The notes beneath the pieces were generated by a model that saw nothing but the letters and a program-made list of their open reading frames with translations, was not told the DNA's origin and made no database searches. The position numbers and the translations under genes are program-made. This document shows, in pieces, positions 11,013 to 19,420 of a DNA stretch of 64,000 nt (positions are counted from its first letter, which is position 1; each line of letters starts with the position of its first letter). The DNA comes from Sporocytophaga myxococcoides (GTDB lineage: Bacteria; Bacteroidota; Bacteroidia; Cytophagales; Cytophagaceae). The stretch spans positions 310,001 to 374,000 of the forward strand of contig NZ_BBLT01000001.1 of assembly GCF_000775915.1 (NCBI RefSeq), given 5' to 3'.

Positions 11013-12050
11013 ATGAGTACTTCTACAGTAAATCCAATTGTTGTTTTCTTTTTATTTCTCCAGTCAATACTACTATTTTCTGCATGTAAAAGAGAAGGAA
11101 GAAAAGAACAACCAGTTGAACCTGCATTTGAATTGAAGATCCCTGAAGGGTTTCCTCAACCCGAGATTCCTGCAGATAATGAACTCACTGCTGATAGGGC
11201 GGCTCTTGGTAAGATGTTGTTTTTTGACCCGATCCTTTCCGCTGACTCAACCATTTCATGCGGCTCCTGCCATAATCCTGCTATTTCATTTAGTGATAAT
11301 GCTGTTGTAAGTGTCGGGGTAAAAGGACAAAGGGGAACCAGGAATTCAATGCCCCTTGTGAACCTGGCATGGTCTAATTCTTTTATGTGGGATGGAGGTA
11401 TTCCTTCGCTTGAATTACAGGTTTTGGCTCCACTTACCAACCATCTTGAACTGAATTTGCCTATTTCAGAAGCGATAAATCGCCTTAAAAAGCATCCTGT
11501 TTATCCTTCTTTATTTAAAAAAGCATATAACAGGGAGCCGGATGATTATTCTTTGTTCAGGGCAATTGCAGCATATGAAAGAACCTTGATTAGCGGTAAT
11601 TCCCGTTATGATCAGTATTTTTATCAGGGAAAAGATGTTATGTCAGAGTCGGAAATCAATGGTATGAATCTGTTCTTCAGTGACAGACTACATTGTTCTT
11701 CTTGTCATAGTGGAATAAACTTTACCAACGGTACTTTTCAGAATACTGGTTTGTATGTAGTTTATCCCGATCCTGGACGAAATCTGATTACCGGAAATGA
11801 ATCTGATAAGGGAAAATTTAAAGTGCCTACACTTAGAAATGTAGAGTTGACAGCTCCATACATGCATGATGGAAGCATAGCAACGTTGGAAGATGTTATT
11901 AAGCATTATTTAAGTGGAGGAAAATTTAATAGAAATAAGTCTGCACATGTACATTATCATGATGAAGGTTTGACAGATCAAGAGCTGAAAGATGTAGTGA
12001 ACTTTCTGAAGACATTAACCGATACCTCTTTTATAAATGCAACTAAATAA
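11013..12050 (+). CDS. Diheme cytochrome c peroxidase / MauG-like protein (MbnH-like)
   Basis: The 345-residue protein has a lipoprotein-type signal (LLFSACKRE) and two haem-c motifs, CGSCH near residue 90 and CSSCH near residue 229. The spacing and the LGKMLFFDP, GQRGTRNSMP, FMWDGG and PYMHDGS segments are those of bacterial diheme peroxidases and MauG-like enzymes. It would sit in the periplasm on a membrane. An MbnP-like gene starts 7 bases downstream. In methanobactin-type systems the MauG-like partner MbnH oxidises a Trp of MbnP to kynurenine. That partnership makes MbnH-like activity more plausible than plain peroxide removal, but the sequence alone cannot tell the two apart. Confidence 0.88.
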   Translation: MSTSTVNPIVVFFLFLQSILLFSACKREGRKEQPVEPAFELKIPEGFPQPEIPADNELTADRAALGKMLFFDPILSADSTISCGSCHNPAISFSDNAVVSVGVKGQRGTRNSMPLVNLAWSNSFMWDGGIPSLELQVLAPLTNHLELNLPISEAINRLKKHPVYPSLFKKAYNREPDDYSLFRAIAAYERTLISGNSRYDQYFYQGKDVMSESEINGMNLFFSDRLHCSSCHSGINFTNGTFQNTGLYVVYPDPGRNLITGNESDKGKFKVPTLRNVELTAPYMHDGSIATLEDVIKHYLSGGKFNRNKSAHVHYHDEGLTDQELKDVVNFLKTLTDTSFINATK

Positions 12051-12057
12051 TAAACTA

Positions 12058-12861
12058 ATGTATACTACTGTGAAAAAAATTGCTTTCGGATTATTTTTGG
12101 TTTTATTACTTGGCGCCTGCAAAAAAGATGAAAAAGTAATTCCTGCTGCTGCAGATCAGGATAATGGCAAAGTAGAACTTGTTTTTATGCCTGTAGCAGG
12201 GAGTGATGCTTTGTTGATGGATACACTTTATACAAATGCTGCCGGAGAGCAATTCCGACTTACCAAGTTAAAATTTTTTGTTTCCGATATCGGTTTAGCT
12301 TCGGGGAACTCTTCCGAAGTGCCAGGGAAAGATCATTCAGGAAACTCAATATTTCTTGTAGACTTTGCTTCATTGCCCAATAGTGAAAAGCTACAGTTGA
12401 ATGTAAAACCAGGGAATTATAAAGGATTACGATTTAATATAGGATTGCCAAGGGAGGTAAATCATGCCGATCCTACAATTGCTCAGCCTCCGCTGAACCT
12501 CGCCCAAGCCGATATGTACTGGAGCTGGAATACAGGATATATATTTTTCCTTGCAGAAGGAAATGGTCCGGATGTATATGCAAACAAGTTTCACTTTGGA
12601 GTAGGGGATGACAAAAGGATAATGCCTTTTTCCTTCGGAAACGTACTTAGTTCTCAAACTCCGTTTATTATTGAAAAAGGAAAAACCACCAGAATTATCC
12701 TGAAGTTTGATTTTCAAAAATTATTGATAAATGGAAACGGCTCTTATTATTCTCTCGCAAGCCAGACTTCCTCTAATGTACACGGAGGGTATTACGCAGA
12801 TCTTTTAAGAGCCAATATCTCAAATACATTGGAATTAGTATCTTCTGATGTTATTGAATAA
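12058..12861 (+). CDS. MbnP-like copper-binding lipoprotein
   Basis: From the ATG at 12058 the product is 267 residues with a lipoprotein signal (FLVLLLGACKKD). The core contains VELVFMPVAGSD, YTNAAGEQFRLTKLKFFVSDI and YWSWNTGYIFF, which match the MbnP family of periplasmic proteins. Several Trp residues (YWSWN) are present that could be modification targets. The upstream ATG at 12037 overlaps the previous gene by 14 bases and would give an awkward n-region. The tight coupling to the MauG-like gene is the pairing known for MbnH/MbnP. A role in copper handling is inferred from the family. Confidence 0.8.
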   Translation: MYTTVKKIAFGLFLVLLLGACKKDEKVIPAAADQDNGKVELVFMPVAGSDALLMDTLYTNAAGEQFRLTKLKFFVSDIGLASGNSSEVPGKDHSGNSIFLVDFASLPNSEKLQLNVKPGNYKGLRFNIGLPREVNHADPTIAQPPLNLAQADMYWSWNTGYIFFLAEGNGPDVYANKFHFGVGDDKRIMPFSFGNVLSSQTPFIIEKGKTTRIILKFDFQKLLINGNGSYYSLASQTSSNVHGGYYADLLRANISNTLELVSSDVIE

Positions 12862-12873
12862 AATTTAATTGGT

Positions 12874-12920
12874 GAGGATTCTAAATAATTTATTTAGAGT
12901 CCTCTTGAATACTTTTTATA
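12874..12920 (+). terminator. Terminator after the MbnH/MbnP-like pair
   Basis: Arms at 12874-12888 and 12890-12904 pair with a small central mismatch (GAGGA...TCCTC ends). T-rich sequence follows to about 12928. Confidence 0.6.
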
Positions 12921-13046
12921 TTTTTTTCGTTCAGGGGAGATTATATAAAAAATACTCCTTAATAATAATTCCTATAATCGATTATTGTAATAACAAACAA
13001 TTCTAACTGTACCCTGTTTCTCCTTTTGATAGGCAATATCAAAAGG

Positions 13047-15230
13047 ATGAAAACTACAAGTTTTATATTTAATCATTTTAAGGAGTTTGCTGAGTTTTGT
13101 TTGAGCAATGTATTGGATAAAATTTGTGTAAGCTATTTTAACAGTATACAATCACTTGATTTGCCTTTGATCACTTTATTCCGGGATGTGCCGGAAAAAG
13201 TGCTGATGACATTTTTTAGGGAAAGATTAATATTATTTTTAAGTGATGCTATTGCAGACAGGAGCCTGGAGGAGATACTGCAACTTACAGATCAATGGAA
13301 GCATGGAGCACTACCTTATGAGGTGAATAAATATTCAGTACAACCTTGCGATTTGCTTATCGGATTTGGAATTCGAAAAGATGTTTTACTTCAGTTCTTG
13401 CCTGATTTTACAAATGATGTAAGGACGGCGCTTTCCATTGTACAGGAATTAAATGATTACCATCTGCATATAGAAGAGCTTATTTTAAAACTTTCTTCAG
13501 AAATTCACAATGATATTGTCAGAAAGAAAAATGAAGAATTACAAATTTCCAACGAGCTTCTGATAAGAGAGATCAGGGAAAAAGAAAAAGCTATGAAGGT
13601 TGTTGACAGAGAAAGGAGATTTAAAGAGACATTAATTAATAATGTAAATTTCGGAGTACTTTCTTTTGACAGAAACTTCAGAATTACTACCTGGAACAGA
13701 TCATTGGAAGAGCATAATAACCTCAAGAAAGAAGATGTAATAGGACGTCACCTCTTTGACTTGTTTCCTGAATACAAATTTTCAGGAGAAGAAGTATTCT
13801 TTCGAAATGTATTGGAAGGCGTTATTATCAGCCTTGAAGATTTAAACCGTAATGGGAAAAAAGGTTTTTTCGATGCAGTCCTGATTCCTCTCAAGCATGA
13901 GGAAAAGAAGATAACAGGCGGGATTTGTATTGTCAATGATATTTCCGAAAGAAAGGTTCTTGAAGATAAATTGAAAAGTAGCTTTGCTGAATTAAAGGAG
14001 GTGCAGGACATAGCCAGATTAGGTATATGGGAATGGAACATAAAATCCAATAAGCTAAAATGTTCGGATGAAATTTTGAAAATGTTTAACCTTGATAATA
14101 CAGGTGATTTAACATTTACAAATGTTAAAAGTCTTATCAACCCTGCTGATTGTGATATATTGGAAGAACTCATTAAGGAATCTGTTGATGGAAATATACC
14201 ATTTTCAACAGAGATAAGAATAAAAGATCAAGACCAGTTTTTATTTATTAAGGGAAAGGTTATTTCGATTCATAACCGTCCTTACAAGATTAAAGGAATC
14301 ATTTTGGATATATCTGAGCGAAGAAGAATAGAAGAGGAAATAAGGGCAAAGAATCAAGCTTTGTCAGAGAAGAATGAAGAGCTCAAAAAAGCTGAAGAAG
14401 CATTGATTGTGATCAATAATGAATTGGAGGAAAGGGTAGAGGAGAGAACCTTTCAACTATCAGTATTAAATGAAGAGCTGCAAAAGGAAGTAATTGAAAG
14501 GGAAAAAGCTGAAGAAGAGCTAAAGCATCGAAATGAGGAATTGTTGCGGATTAACGATGATCTGGACAATTTTGTCTATAGTGCTTCTCACGATCTCAAA
14601 GCACCTATGTCAAACATTGAAGGACTTATTTTTACCCTTGATGCTGAGCTTAAAGCTGGGAACAACAAAGCCACTCCAATGATAATGGATTTAATACATA
14701 GGTCGATTGGTAATTTTAAAGACACATTACAAGGCCTTACAGACATAGCAAAAATAAGTGGTGCTTCTTCTGATGATCAGTCTATAGTTGAGATAGATCA
14801 GGTAGTTGATGAGATCAAGCAGAATATAAAAGAAATGATTTCCGCCTGCAATGCAGAGGTTATTACAGATTTCTCACGTTGTCCCAATATTCGGTTTTCC
14901 CGCACAAATCTTAAGAGTATATTATATAATTTGCTTTCCAATGCTATCAAATACAGGTCTCCTTTTAGAACGCCAAGTGTTGTGATAAAGACGGGTTGCG
15001 AGAATGATTATGTTTATTTTGAAGTGAGTGATAATGGAATCGGATTTGACCCTAGCCTGAAAAATAACATATTTTCAATGTTCAAAAGATTACATTTTCA
15101 TGTCGATGGAAGTGGAATAGGTTTGTATCTGGTGAAAAGAATAGTAGATAAAAATGGGGGGAAGATTGAGGTGGAATCAGTTCCTGATAAAGGAACCACA
15201 TTTAAAGTTTATCTTAAAGCAGCAGCCTGA
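13047..15230 (+). CDS. PAS-containing sensor histidine kinase
   Basis: From the ATG at 13047 the protein has 727 residues; a TTG at 13026 would add seven. The first 150 or so residues are a helical domain I do not recognise (FNHFKEFAEF, LPLITLFRDVPE, LLIGFGIRK). Two PAS domains follow (about 190-310 and 320-440), each ending in an ISERK/ISERRR motif, then a long coiled coil, a dimerisation domain with His near residue 515 in SASHDLKAP, and an ATPase domain (NLLSNAIKY, VSDNGIGF, GSGIGLYLVK). No membrane segments are visible, so it senses something inside the cell. The kinase core is close to that of the REC-kinase at 8274. Its 3' end overlaps the convergent split kinase by 22 bases. Confidence 0.9.
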   Translation: MKTTSFIFNHFKEFAEFCLSNVLDKICVSYFNSIQSLDLPLITLFRDVPEKVLMTFFRERLILFLSDAIADRSLEEILQLTDQWKHGALPYEVNKYSVQPCDLLIGFGIRKDVLLQFLPDFTNDVRTALSIVQELNDYHLHIEELILKLSSEIHNDIVRKKNEELQISNELLIREIREKEKAMKVVDRERRFKETLINNVNFGVLSFDRNFRITTWNRSLEEHNNLKKEDVIGRHLFDLFPEYKFSGEEVFFRNVLEGVIISLEDLNRNGKKGFFDAVLIPLKHEEKKITGGICIVNDISERKVLEDKLKSSFAELKEVQDIARLGIWEWNIKSNKLKCSDEILKMFNLDNTGDLTFTNVKSLINPADCDILEELIKESVDGNIPFSTEIRIKDQDQFLFIKGKVISIHNRPYKIKGIILDISERRRIEEEIRAKNQALSEKNEELKKAEEALIVINNELEERVEERTFQLSVLNEELQKEVIEREKAEEELKHRNEELLRINDDLDNFVYSASHDLKAPMSNIEGLIFTLDAELKAGNNKATPMIMDLIHRSIGNFKDTLQGLTDIAKISGASSDDQSIVEIDQVVDEIKQNIKEMISACNAEVITDFSRCPNIRFSRTNLKSILYNLLSNAIKYRSPFRTPSVVIKTGCENDYVYFEVSDNGIGFDPSLKNNIFSMFKRLHFHVDGSGIGLYLVKRIVDKNGGKIEVESVPDKGTTFKVYLKAAA

Positions 15231-15925
15231 GGTGATGGTACATAACTGTTTGGAATTTCTATCAGAAATTTGGTGAATTTTCCTTCTTCAGACTCAACCT
15301 GTACGGAGCCATTCAGTTTGTCAATTGCCTCTTTGGCAATGTATAATCCAATACCCGAACCGTCACTATAGTGTGTACCTCTGAAGAACATTTTAAAAAT
15401 ACTGGGAAGATGTTTTTCCTGAATGCCAATCCCATTATCAAAAATGGATATATCTGCTTTTTCAGGAGATGTATGTATTTTGATTTCTACCCTTTTTTCA
15501 GGATTGTCTTTCTTCTGGTATTTGATTGCATTAGATAAAATATTGTTGAGTATTACCTTAATCCTGAAATCATCACTTTTAAAAGGGGAGAGGTTGGAAA
15601 TATCAATAGCGAAATTAATTCCATTTAAGCCATCAAAACTTTTAATATTTTCATCCAGAATCTGATCAAAATTGATTTCAGATAGTGTCTCTTCAATTCT
15701 GGAATTTTTATAATAGTTGACAATATTTTTTACAAAAAGGTCTAGATTTTTTACAGACTTTTCGATCATATTAAGATACATATCATCTGCTCTGTTCTGA
15801 TCCATATCCGCCACTTTCAAAACGCCAATTATAGTCATTAATGGAGCCTTAAGTTCATGTGAGGCACTGTATACAAATCTTGTTAGTTCTTCATTAGCTT
15901 TCTGAAGATCTTCTGTTCTTTTTTT
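15209..15925 (-). pseudogene. Kinase half of a REC-histidine kinase cut off by an in-frame stop
   Basis: The frame reads on without a break from the receiver gene at 15926-16312 except for one TAA (15928-15926). Just after that stop come a linker (KKRTEDLQKANEEL) and the phosphoacceptor box SASHELKAP (His at joint position 152), then an ATPase domain (LNNILSNAIKY, FDNGIGI, GSGIGLYIAK). No ATG, GTG or TTG lies between the stop and the His box. The first ATG, at 15838, falls after the His, so a protein from there could not autophosphorylate normally. Both halves are in the same frame, so an indel error cannot explain the break. It is most likely a nonsense-mutated gene; readthrough or a single base error is possible. 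Confidence 0.8.
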
Positions 15926-16312
15926 TTAAAGTTTTTTGGTTAGATATATTTCTCCCGCCTTTTCAATAGCAAGCTTGATATCGCTTTCATTCCAGGGTTT
16001 TTTGATATAATAAAAAATCTTTCCCTTGTTAATGGCATCAATAACGGATTCAATATCGCTATATCCTGTCAGTAATATTCTAATGGTTTCCGGATATTGG
16101 CTTATAAGGGATTCGAAAAACTGAACACCAGTCACTTCAGGCATTTTCTGGTCAGCGATGATCACGTGAATTTCATTCTCCTTAAGAATTTCCAGGCCTT
16201 CTTTTGCTGATTTTGCGAGAAAAATTTGATAATCAAATCGAAAAGAAGCTTTGAATACTCTCAAGTTGTATTCATCGTCATCAACATACAAAACCCTGAT
16301 TTTATCTTCCAT
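15926..16312 (-). CDS. Receiver half of the interrupted REC-kinase (or stand-alone response regulator)
   Basis: The 128-residue product starts MEDKIRVLYVDDDE and contains the acceptor Asp in IIADQKMPEVTG, Thr in ILLTGYSD and Lys in YIKKPWNE. ATG at 16312 is preferred to the longer frame starting at 16438, whose extra 42 residues look non-coding. It closely resembles the receiver at 21892 (DQ-MP, TGYSD, KPW), so the two are paralogues on either side of the 7TMR kinase operon. Translation ends at the TAA that separates it from the kinase half. The truncated product could still work as a single-domain regulator. Confidence 0.8.
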   Translation of the reverse strand: MEDKIRVLYVDDDEYNLRVFKASFRFDYQIFLAKSAKEGLEILKENEIHVIIADQKMPEVTGVQFFESLISQYPETIRILLTGYSDIESVIDAINKGKIFYYIKKPWNESDIKLAIEKAGEIYLTKKL

Positions 16313-16576
16313 AAACTGTTGAAAATTATCTATTTCAAAGTGTTTTGTTTTTTGTAAATATAATATAAAATTTAAACCAAATACTTTATTCCCGGATTTC
16401 TTATATTTTCTTCCCTTTAAAAATATGAAAAGTACCAAAAAAATATGGTATTGTTACTAAGGAAGAGATCAATGTTCTGTTGCCAGATGCCAAGCCCAGC
16501 AATATGAACGAGCATTTATACTGAAAATCTTTTAATAAGGTTTCCCTTTTTATAAGTATAAACTTTCCTCGTTTTA

Positions 16577-18724
16577 TTATAAAGAATCGAGATTTTTAGG
16601 AAGGTATAAGATAAACTCTGTTCCAATGCCTTCCTCAGACTGTACTTCAATTTTTCCTTTATGGCTCTCAATTATGGTATAAACGATGGATAGTCCTAAG
16701 CCTGTACCTTCGCCAACATCTTTTGTAGTAAAAAACGGTTCAAAAATTTTCATCTTAGTTTTTTCTGACATTCCGATTCCATTATCTTTTATCGAAACAC
16801 CTACTAATTCATCTTTTTCAAATGTTGAAATTATTATTTCCCCATTTGAAATATTTTTTGCTTTTACTGCCTGGATAGAGTTGGTGAGGATATTCATAAA
16901 TACCTGATTAATCTTCCCCGGGAAACATTCAATTGCTGGAATATCATTGTAGCATTTGGAAATTTTTATCTTCCCATCCATACTGTTGTTTAGTAGTACC
17001 AGTGTAGAGTCGATACCCTGATTCAGATCGGAAGGTTTTAATGCATCCTCGTCAAGTCGGGAGAAGTTTCTCAGACTTTTAACAATCTCAGCTGTTCTAG
17101 TAGCGCCTTCAGCAATTCCTTTGAGCATCATATCGATTTCTTCTTTCAGGTAATCGTACTCCAGGTCTTCTTTTAACCTTTCAATCTGTTTGAGATTAAC
17201 ATTCTGTGGTTCCTGTTTATGTAGTTTTTCATATTCTTCAAGAATCTGCATTAATCCCTGGATATCTCTTTTAAGGGGATTTATACTTGAGCTCACAAAG
17301 TTGATTGGGTTATTAATCTCATGTGCAATACCAGCAGTAAGTTGACCGAGGGAAGCCATTTTCTCAGCATCTACAAGCTGTGACTGAGCTTCCTGCAAGT
17401 TAGTTAATGCTTTGTTGAGGTCCTGATTGGATTGTTGTAGTTCCGAAGTACGTTCTTCTACTTTTGACTCCAGAATTATATTTTGTTCTCTTATAATTCT
17501 ATCATTTTCTGCCATGGCTCTGATTGCTTCAGCCTGAGAGCTTTCTTTTTCTTTTTTTAGGATATTAATTCTGTCTGCAAGAGCAAATGAAAGCAGCATT
17601 ACTTCAAGTGCAGAACCAAGAGTCATGGTATAGCTGGTAATCGTGTTATATGGAAATATGCCAAAATCTCTTAATACAAAGAATACAACTCCAATAAGAA
17701 ATATTGTCCAGGCAATTAAAAAGAACTTTGCTGATTTATATCCTTTAAGATTGATCTTATAAGCAATAAAAAGCATATATAGAGCAAGAAACATTGCATT
17801 CAGTTCTATTATTAAAAAGCTTGCATTGTAATGGGTAAGGAAAGCAAGTATGATTGAAATAAGATAAATTGAGTAGAATATGTAAAAGAATTTATCAAGT
17901 TTAGGTTCATGTTGTGAGGTGTTCAGAAAGAGTCGCATAAACTGAGCTGCTGAAATTCCAACGAGCGTGCTTAGAATATAAGTACCATTAATAGATAGCC
18001 ATGTGTTTCCCGGAGTTAAAAACCTTATGTTGTAGCCTAGGAAATTAGTTTGAGTAAGTCCTACAATGATTATGTAAAAGACGTAAATCAGATAGATTTT
18101 ATCTCTTACAGAGAAATAAATAAATAAGTTGTAAAAAACCATCACCAGAATAATTCCTACATAAATTCCAGTTACCAGGTCAAATTGGAGAAGGCTTTCA
18201 TATAGCGGAGTCTGAGTGCCGACTTTTATAGGAAGAGATATCTGCTCACCTGTTCTTACTTTAAATAAGTATGTCTTAGTTTCGCCCTTATTTATTTCAA
18301 TAGGAAATATATAGTTTTGATTTTTGAATTTTCTATTATGATAGGGAATAATTTCTCCTGTGTTTTCAATAAGTCTAGCTTGTCCGTACTTAATTTCATA
18401 AAGAGAAATTTCATCAATGTTTGGCTGAAGCAAAGAGAGAAAAACAGTTGGTGCGTTGGTCAGATTTTGAATGTGTAATTTTACCCAGATATTTTTGGAT
18501 GAAACTCCTAAGGTTGGAACATCTTGTTTACTTTTGCTGAAATATGGTAAATTACCAATAATAGATGGTTGAGAATTTTCTGAAGAATCTTTGAATATGT
18601 ATAGATATTTACCAGCTGATTCAAACTTATCAGCATTTTTATATTGAAATACTAATTCATTTGTCTGGCCTAATGATTGAAAAAAGGTAAAAGTGGATAG
18701 AAGCAGTATTAAAAGCAATTTCAT
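16577..18724 (-). CDS. 7TMR-DISM membrane sensor histidine kinase
   Basis: The 715-residue protein has a signal peptide (1-19), an extracytoplasmic 7TMR-DISMED2-type beta domain (about 30-160, with KNIWVKLHIQN and PNIDEISLYE), seven membrane segments (about 185-390), a coiled coil, a HisKA domain with His468 in GIAHEINNP, and an ATPase domain ending [12 protein letters not shown]. This layout is that of the 7TM diverse intracellular signalling kinases, whose outer domain resembles carbohydrate-binding folds. It starts 4 bases after the GNAT-like gene and is the last gene of a three-gene operon. Because the neighbours look like small-molecule enzymes, its ligand may be their product; this is inference. 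The cognate receiver is probably one of the two flanking paralogues. Confidence 0.92.
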   Translation of the reverse strand: MKLLLILLLSTFTFFQSLGQTNELVFQYKNADKFESAGKYLYIFKDSSENSQPSIIGNLPYFSKSKQDVPTLGVSSKNIWVKLHIQNLTNAPTVFLSLLQPNIDEISLYEIKYGQARLIENTGEIIPYHNRKFKNQNYIFPIEINKGETKTYLFKVRTGEQISLPIKVGTQTPLYESLLQFDLVTGIYVGIILVMVFYNLFIYFSVRDKIYLIYVFYIIIVGLTQTNFLGYNIRFLTPGNTWLSINGTYILSTLVGISAAQFMRLFLNTSQHEPKLDKFFYIFYSIYLISIILAFLTHYNASFLIIELNAMFLALYMLFIAYKINLKGYKSAKFFLIAWTIFLIGVVFFVLRDFGIFPYNTITSYTMTLGSALEVMLLSFALADRINILKKEKESSQAEAIRAMAENDRIIREQNIILESKVEERTSELQQSNQDLNKALTNLQEAQSQLVDAEKMASLGQLTAGIAHEINNPINFVSSSINPLKRDIQGLMQILEEYEKLHKQEPQNVNLKQIERLKEDLEYDYLKEEIDMMLKGIAEGATRTAEIVKSLRNFSRLDEDALKPSDLNQGIDSTLVLLNNSMDGKIKISKCYNDIPAIECFPGKINQVFMNILTNSIQAVKAKNISNGEIIISTFEKDELVGVSIKDNGIGMSEKTKMKIFEPFFTTKDVGEGTGLGLSIVYTIIESHKGKIEVQSEEGIGTEFILYLPKNLDSL

Positions 18725-18728
18725 CAGG

Positions 18729-19418
18729 TTAATGTTTTTTAGGAATGGTCAGTTGATAGTTAAGTTCAATTAATCCTTTAGAGCCTTCTTCCTTGAAAAC
18801 CTGGTTAGGTTTATTTCTTAAGTCCAGAATGCGGTTTCGGTCCAGTTCCTGAGCTGTATCTAATGTGATGGCATTCATCCTTCTAAGAACTCTTGCAATA
18901 TAATTTTCATTGGGATAAATAAACTCACCTTTATTGCCTAACTGATCTTCAACAATAAATCCTACCCTGCTAACCATTGGCATTGTATAATCAGCACAAA
19001 TAGTGAATAAGGAACTTAAATTAATTTGGTTTACAATAGAAATGCCTGCCCGTATAAGAAGGAGGCTAATTCCCAGTCCCGCCACAGCTTTTGAATTCCA
19101 TAAGCCACATAATTCTCCAGTACCACTGTGAGAAAATTCTCTAACTATTTCAAAAATTTTAGGATCCATTTCGCCCACCGCTTCTTCAACAGGGAGCAAA
19201 TGATCTTTGTCAGCTATATGAACTCTGATTCCACCTTGTATCGTTCCCAGTTCGTCTTCCGCAACTATTGCGTAAACGTTAGGGTTAAACATCCAATCGT
19301 CATTGTTAGTGGTAATGTTTGTTATCCCATAGTCACTTAGAACTTTTACATGCCCACCCCTGAATCTTACGCAAGTCTCGTGATCGTCTATCGCTCTAAA
19401 TGCTCTAAAAATGAACAT
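18729..19418 (-). CDS. GNAT-fold acyltransferase-like protein (possible autoinducer-synthase relative)
   Basis: The 229-residue protein has no signal peptide. Residues 48-67 (VYAIVAED then GGIRVH) and 101-118 (GELCGLWNSKAVAGLGIS), followed by ICADYTMPMVSRVGF, fit the strands and acyl-CoA loop of a GNAT fold. The pattern of an early Arg/Phe-rich segment, GGIR, then an EFS/GELC block resembles N-acyl amino-acid synthases (FeeM) and LuxI-type synthases more than small GNATs, but I cannot verify this. It lies 2 bases after the E1/nitroreductase gene and 4 bases before the sensor kinase. It may acylate the product of the upstream enzyme; function unproven. Confidence 0.65.
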   Translation of the reverse strand: MFIFRAFRAIDDHETCVRFRGGHVKVLSDYGITNITTNNDDWMFNPNVYAIVAEDELGTIQGGIRVHIADKDHLLPVEEAVGEMDPKIFEIVREFSHSGTGELCGLWNSKAVAGLGISLLLIRAGISIVNQINLSSLFTICADYTMPMVSRVGFIVEDQLGNKGEFIYPNENYIARVLRRMNAITLDTAQELDRNRILDLRNKPNQVFKEEGSKGLIELNYQLTIPKKH

Positions 19419-19420
19419 AA

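Noticed and set aside
15838-15948. A frameshift between the receiver and kinase halves
   Set aside because: Codon by codon reading shows both halves are in the same frame; only the TAA at 15928-15926 separates them.
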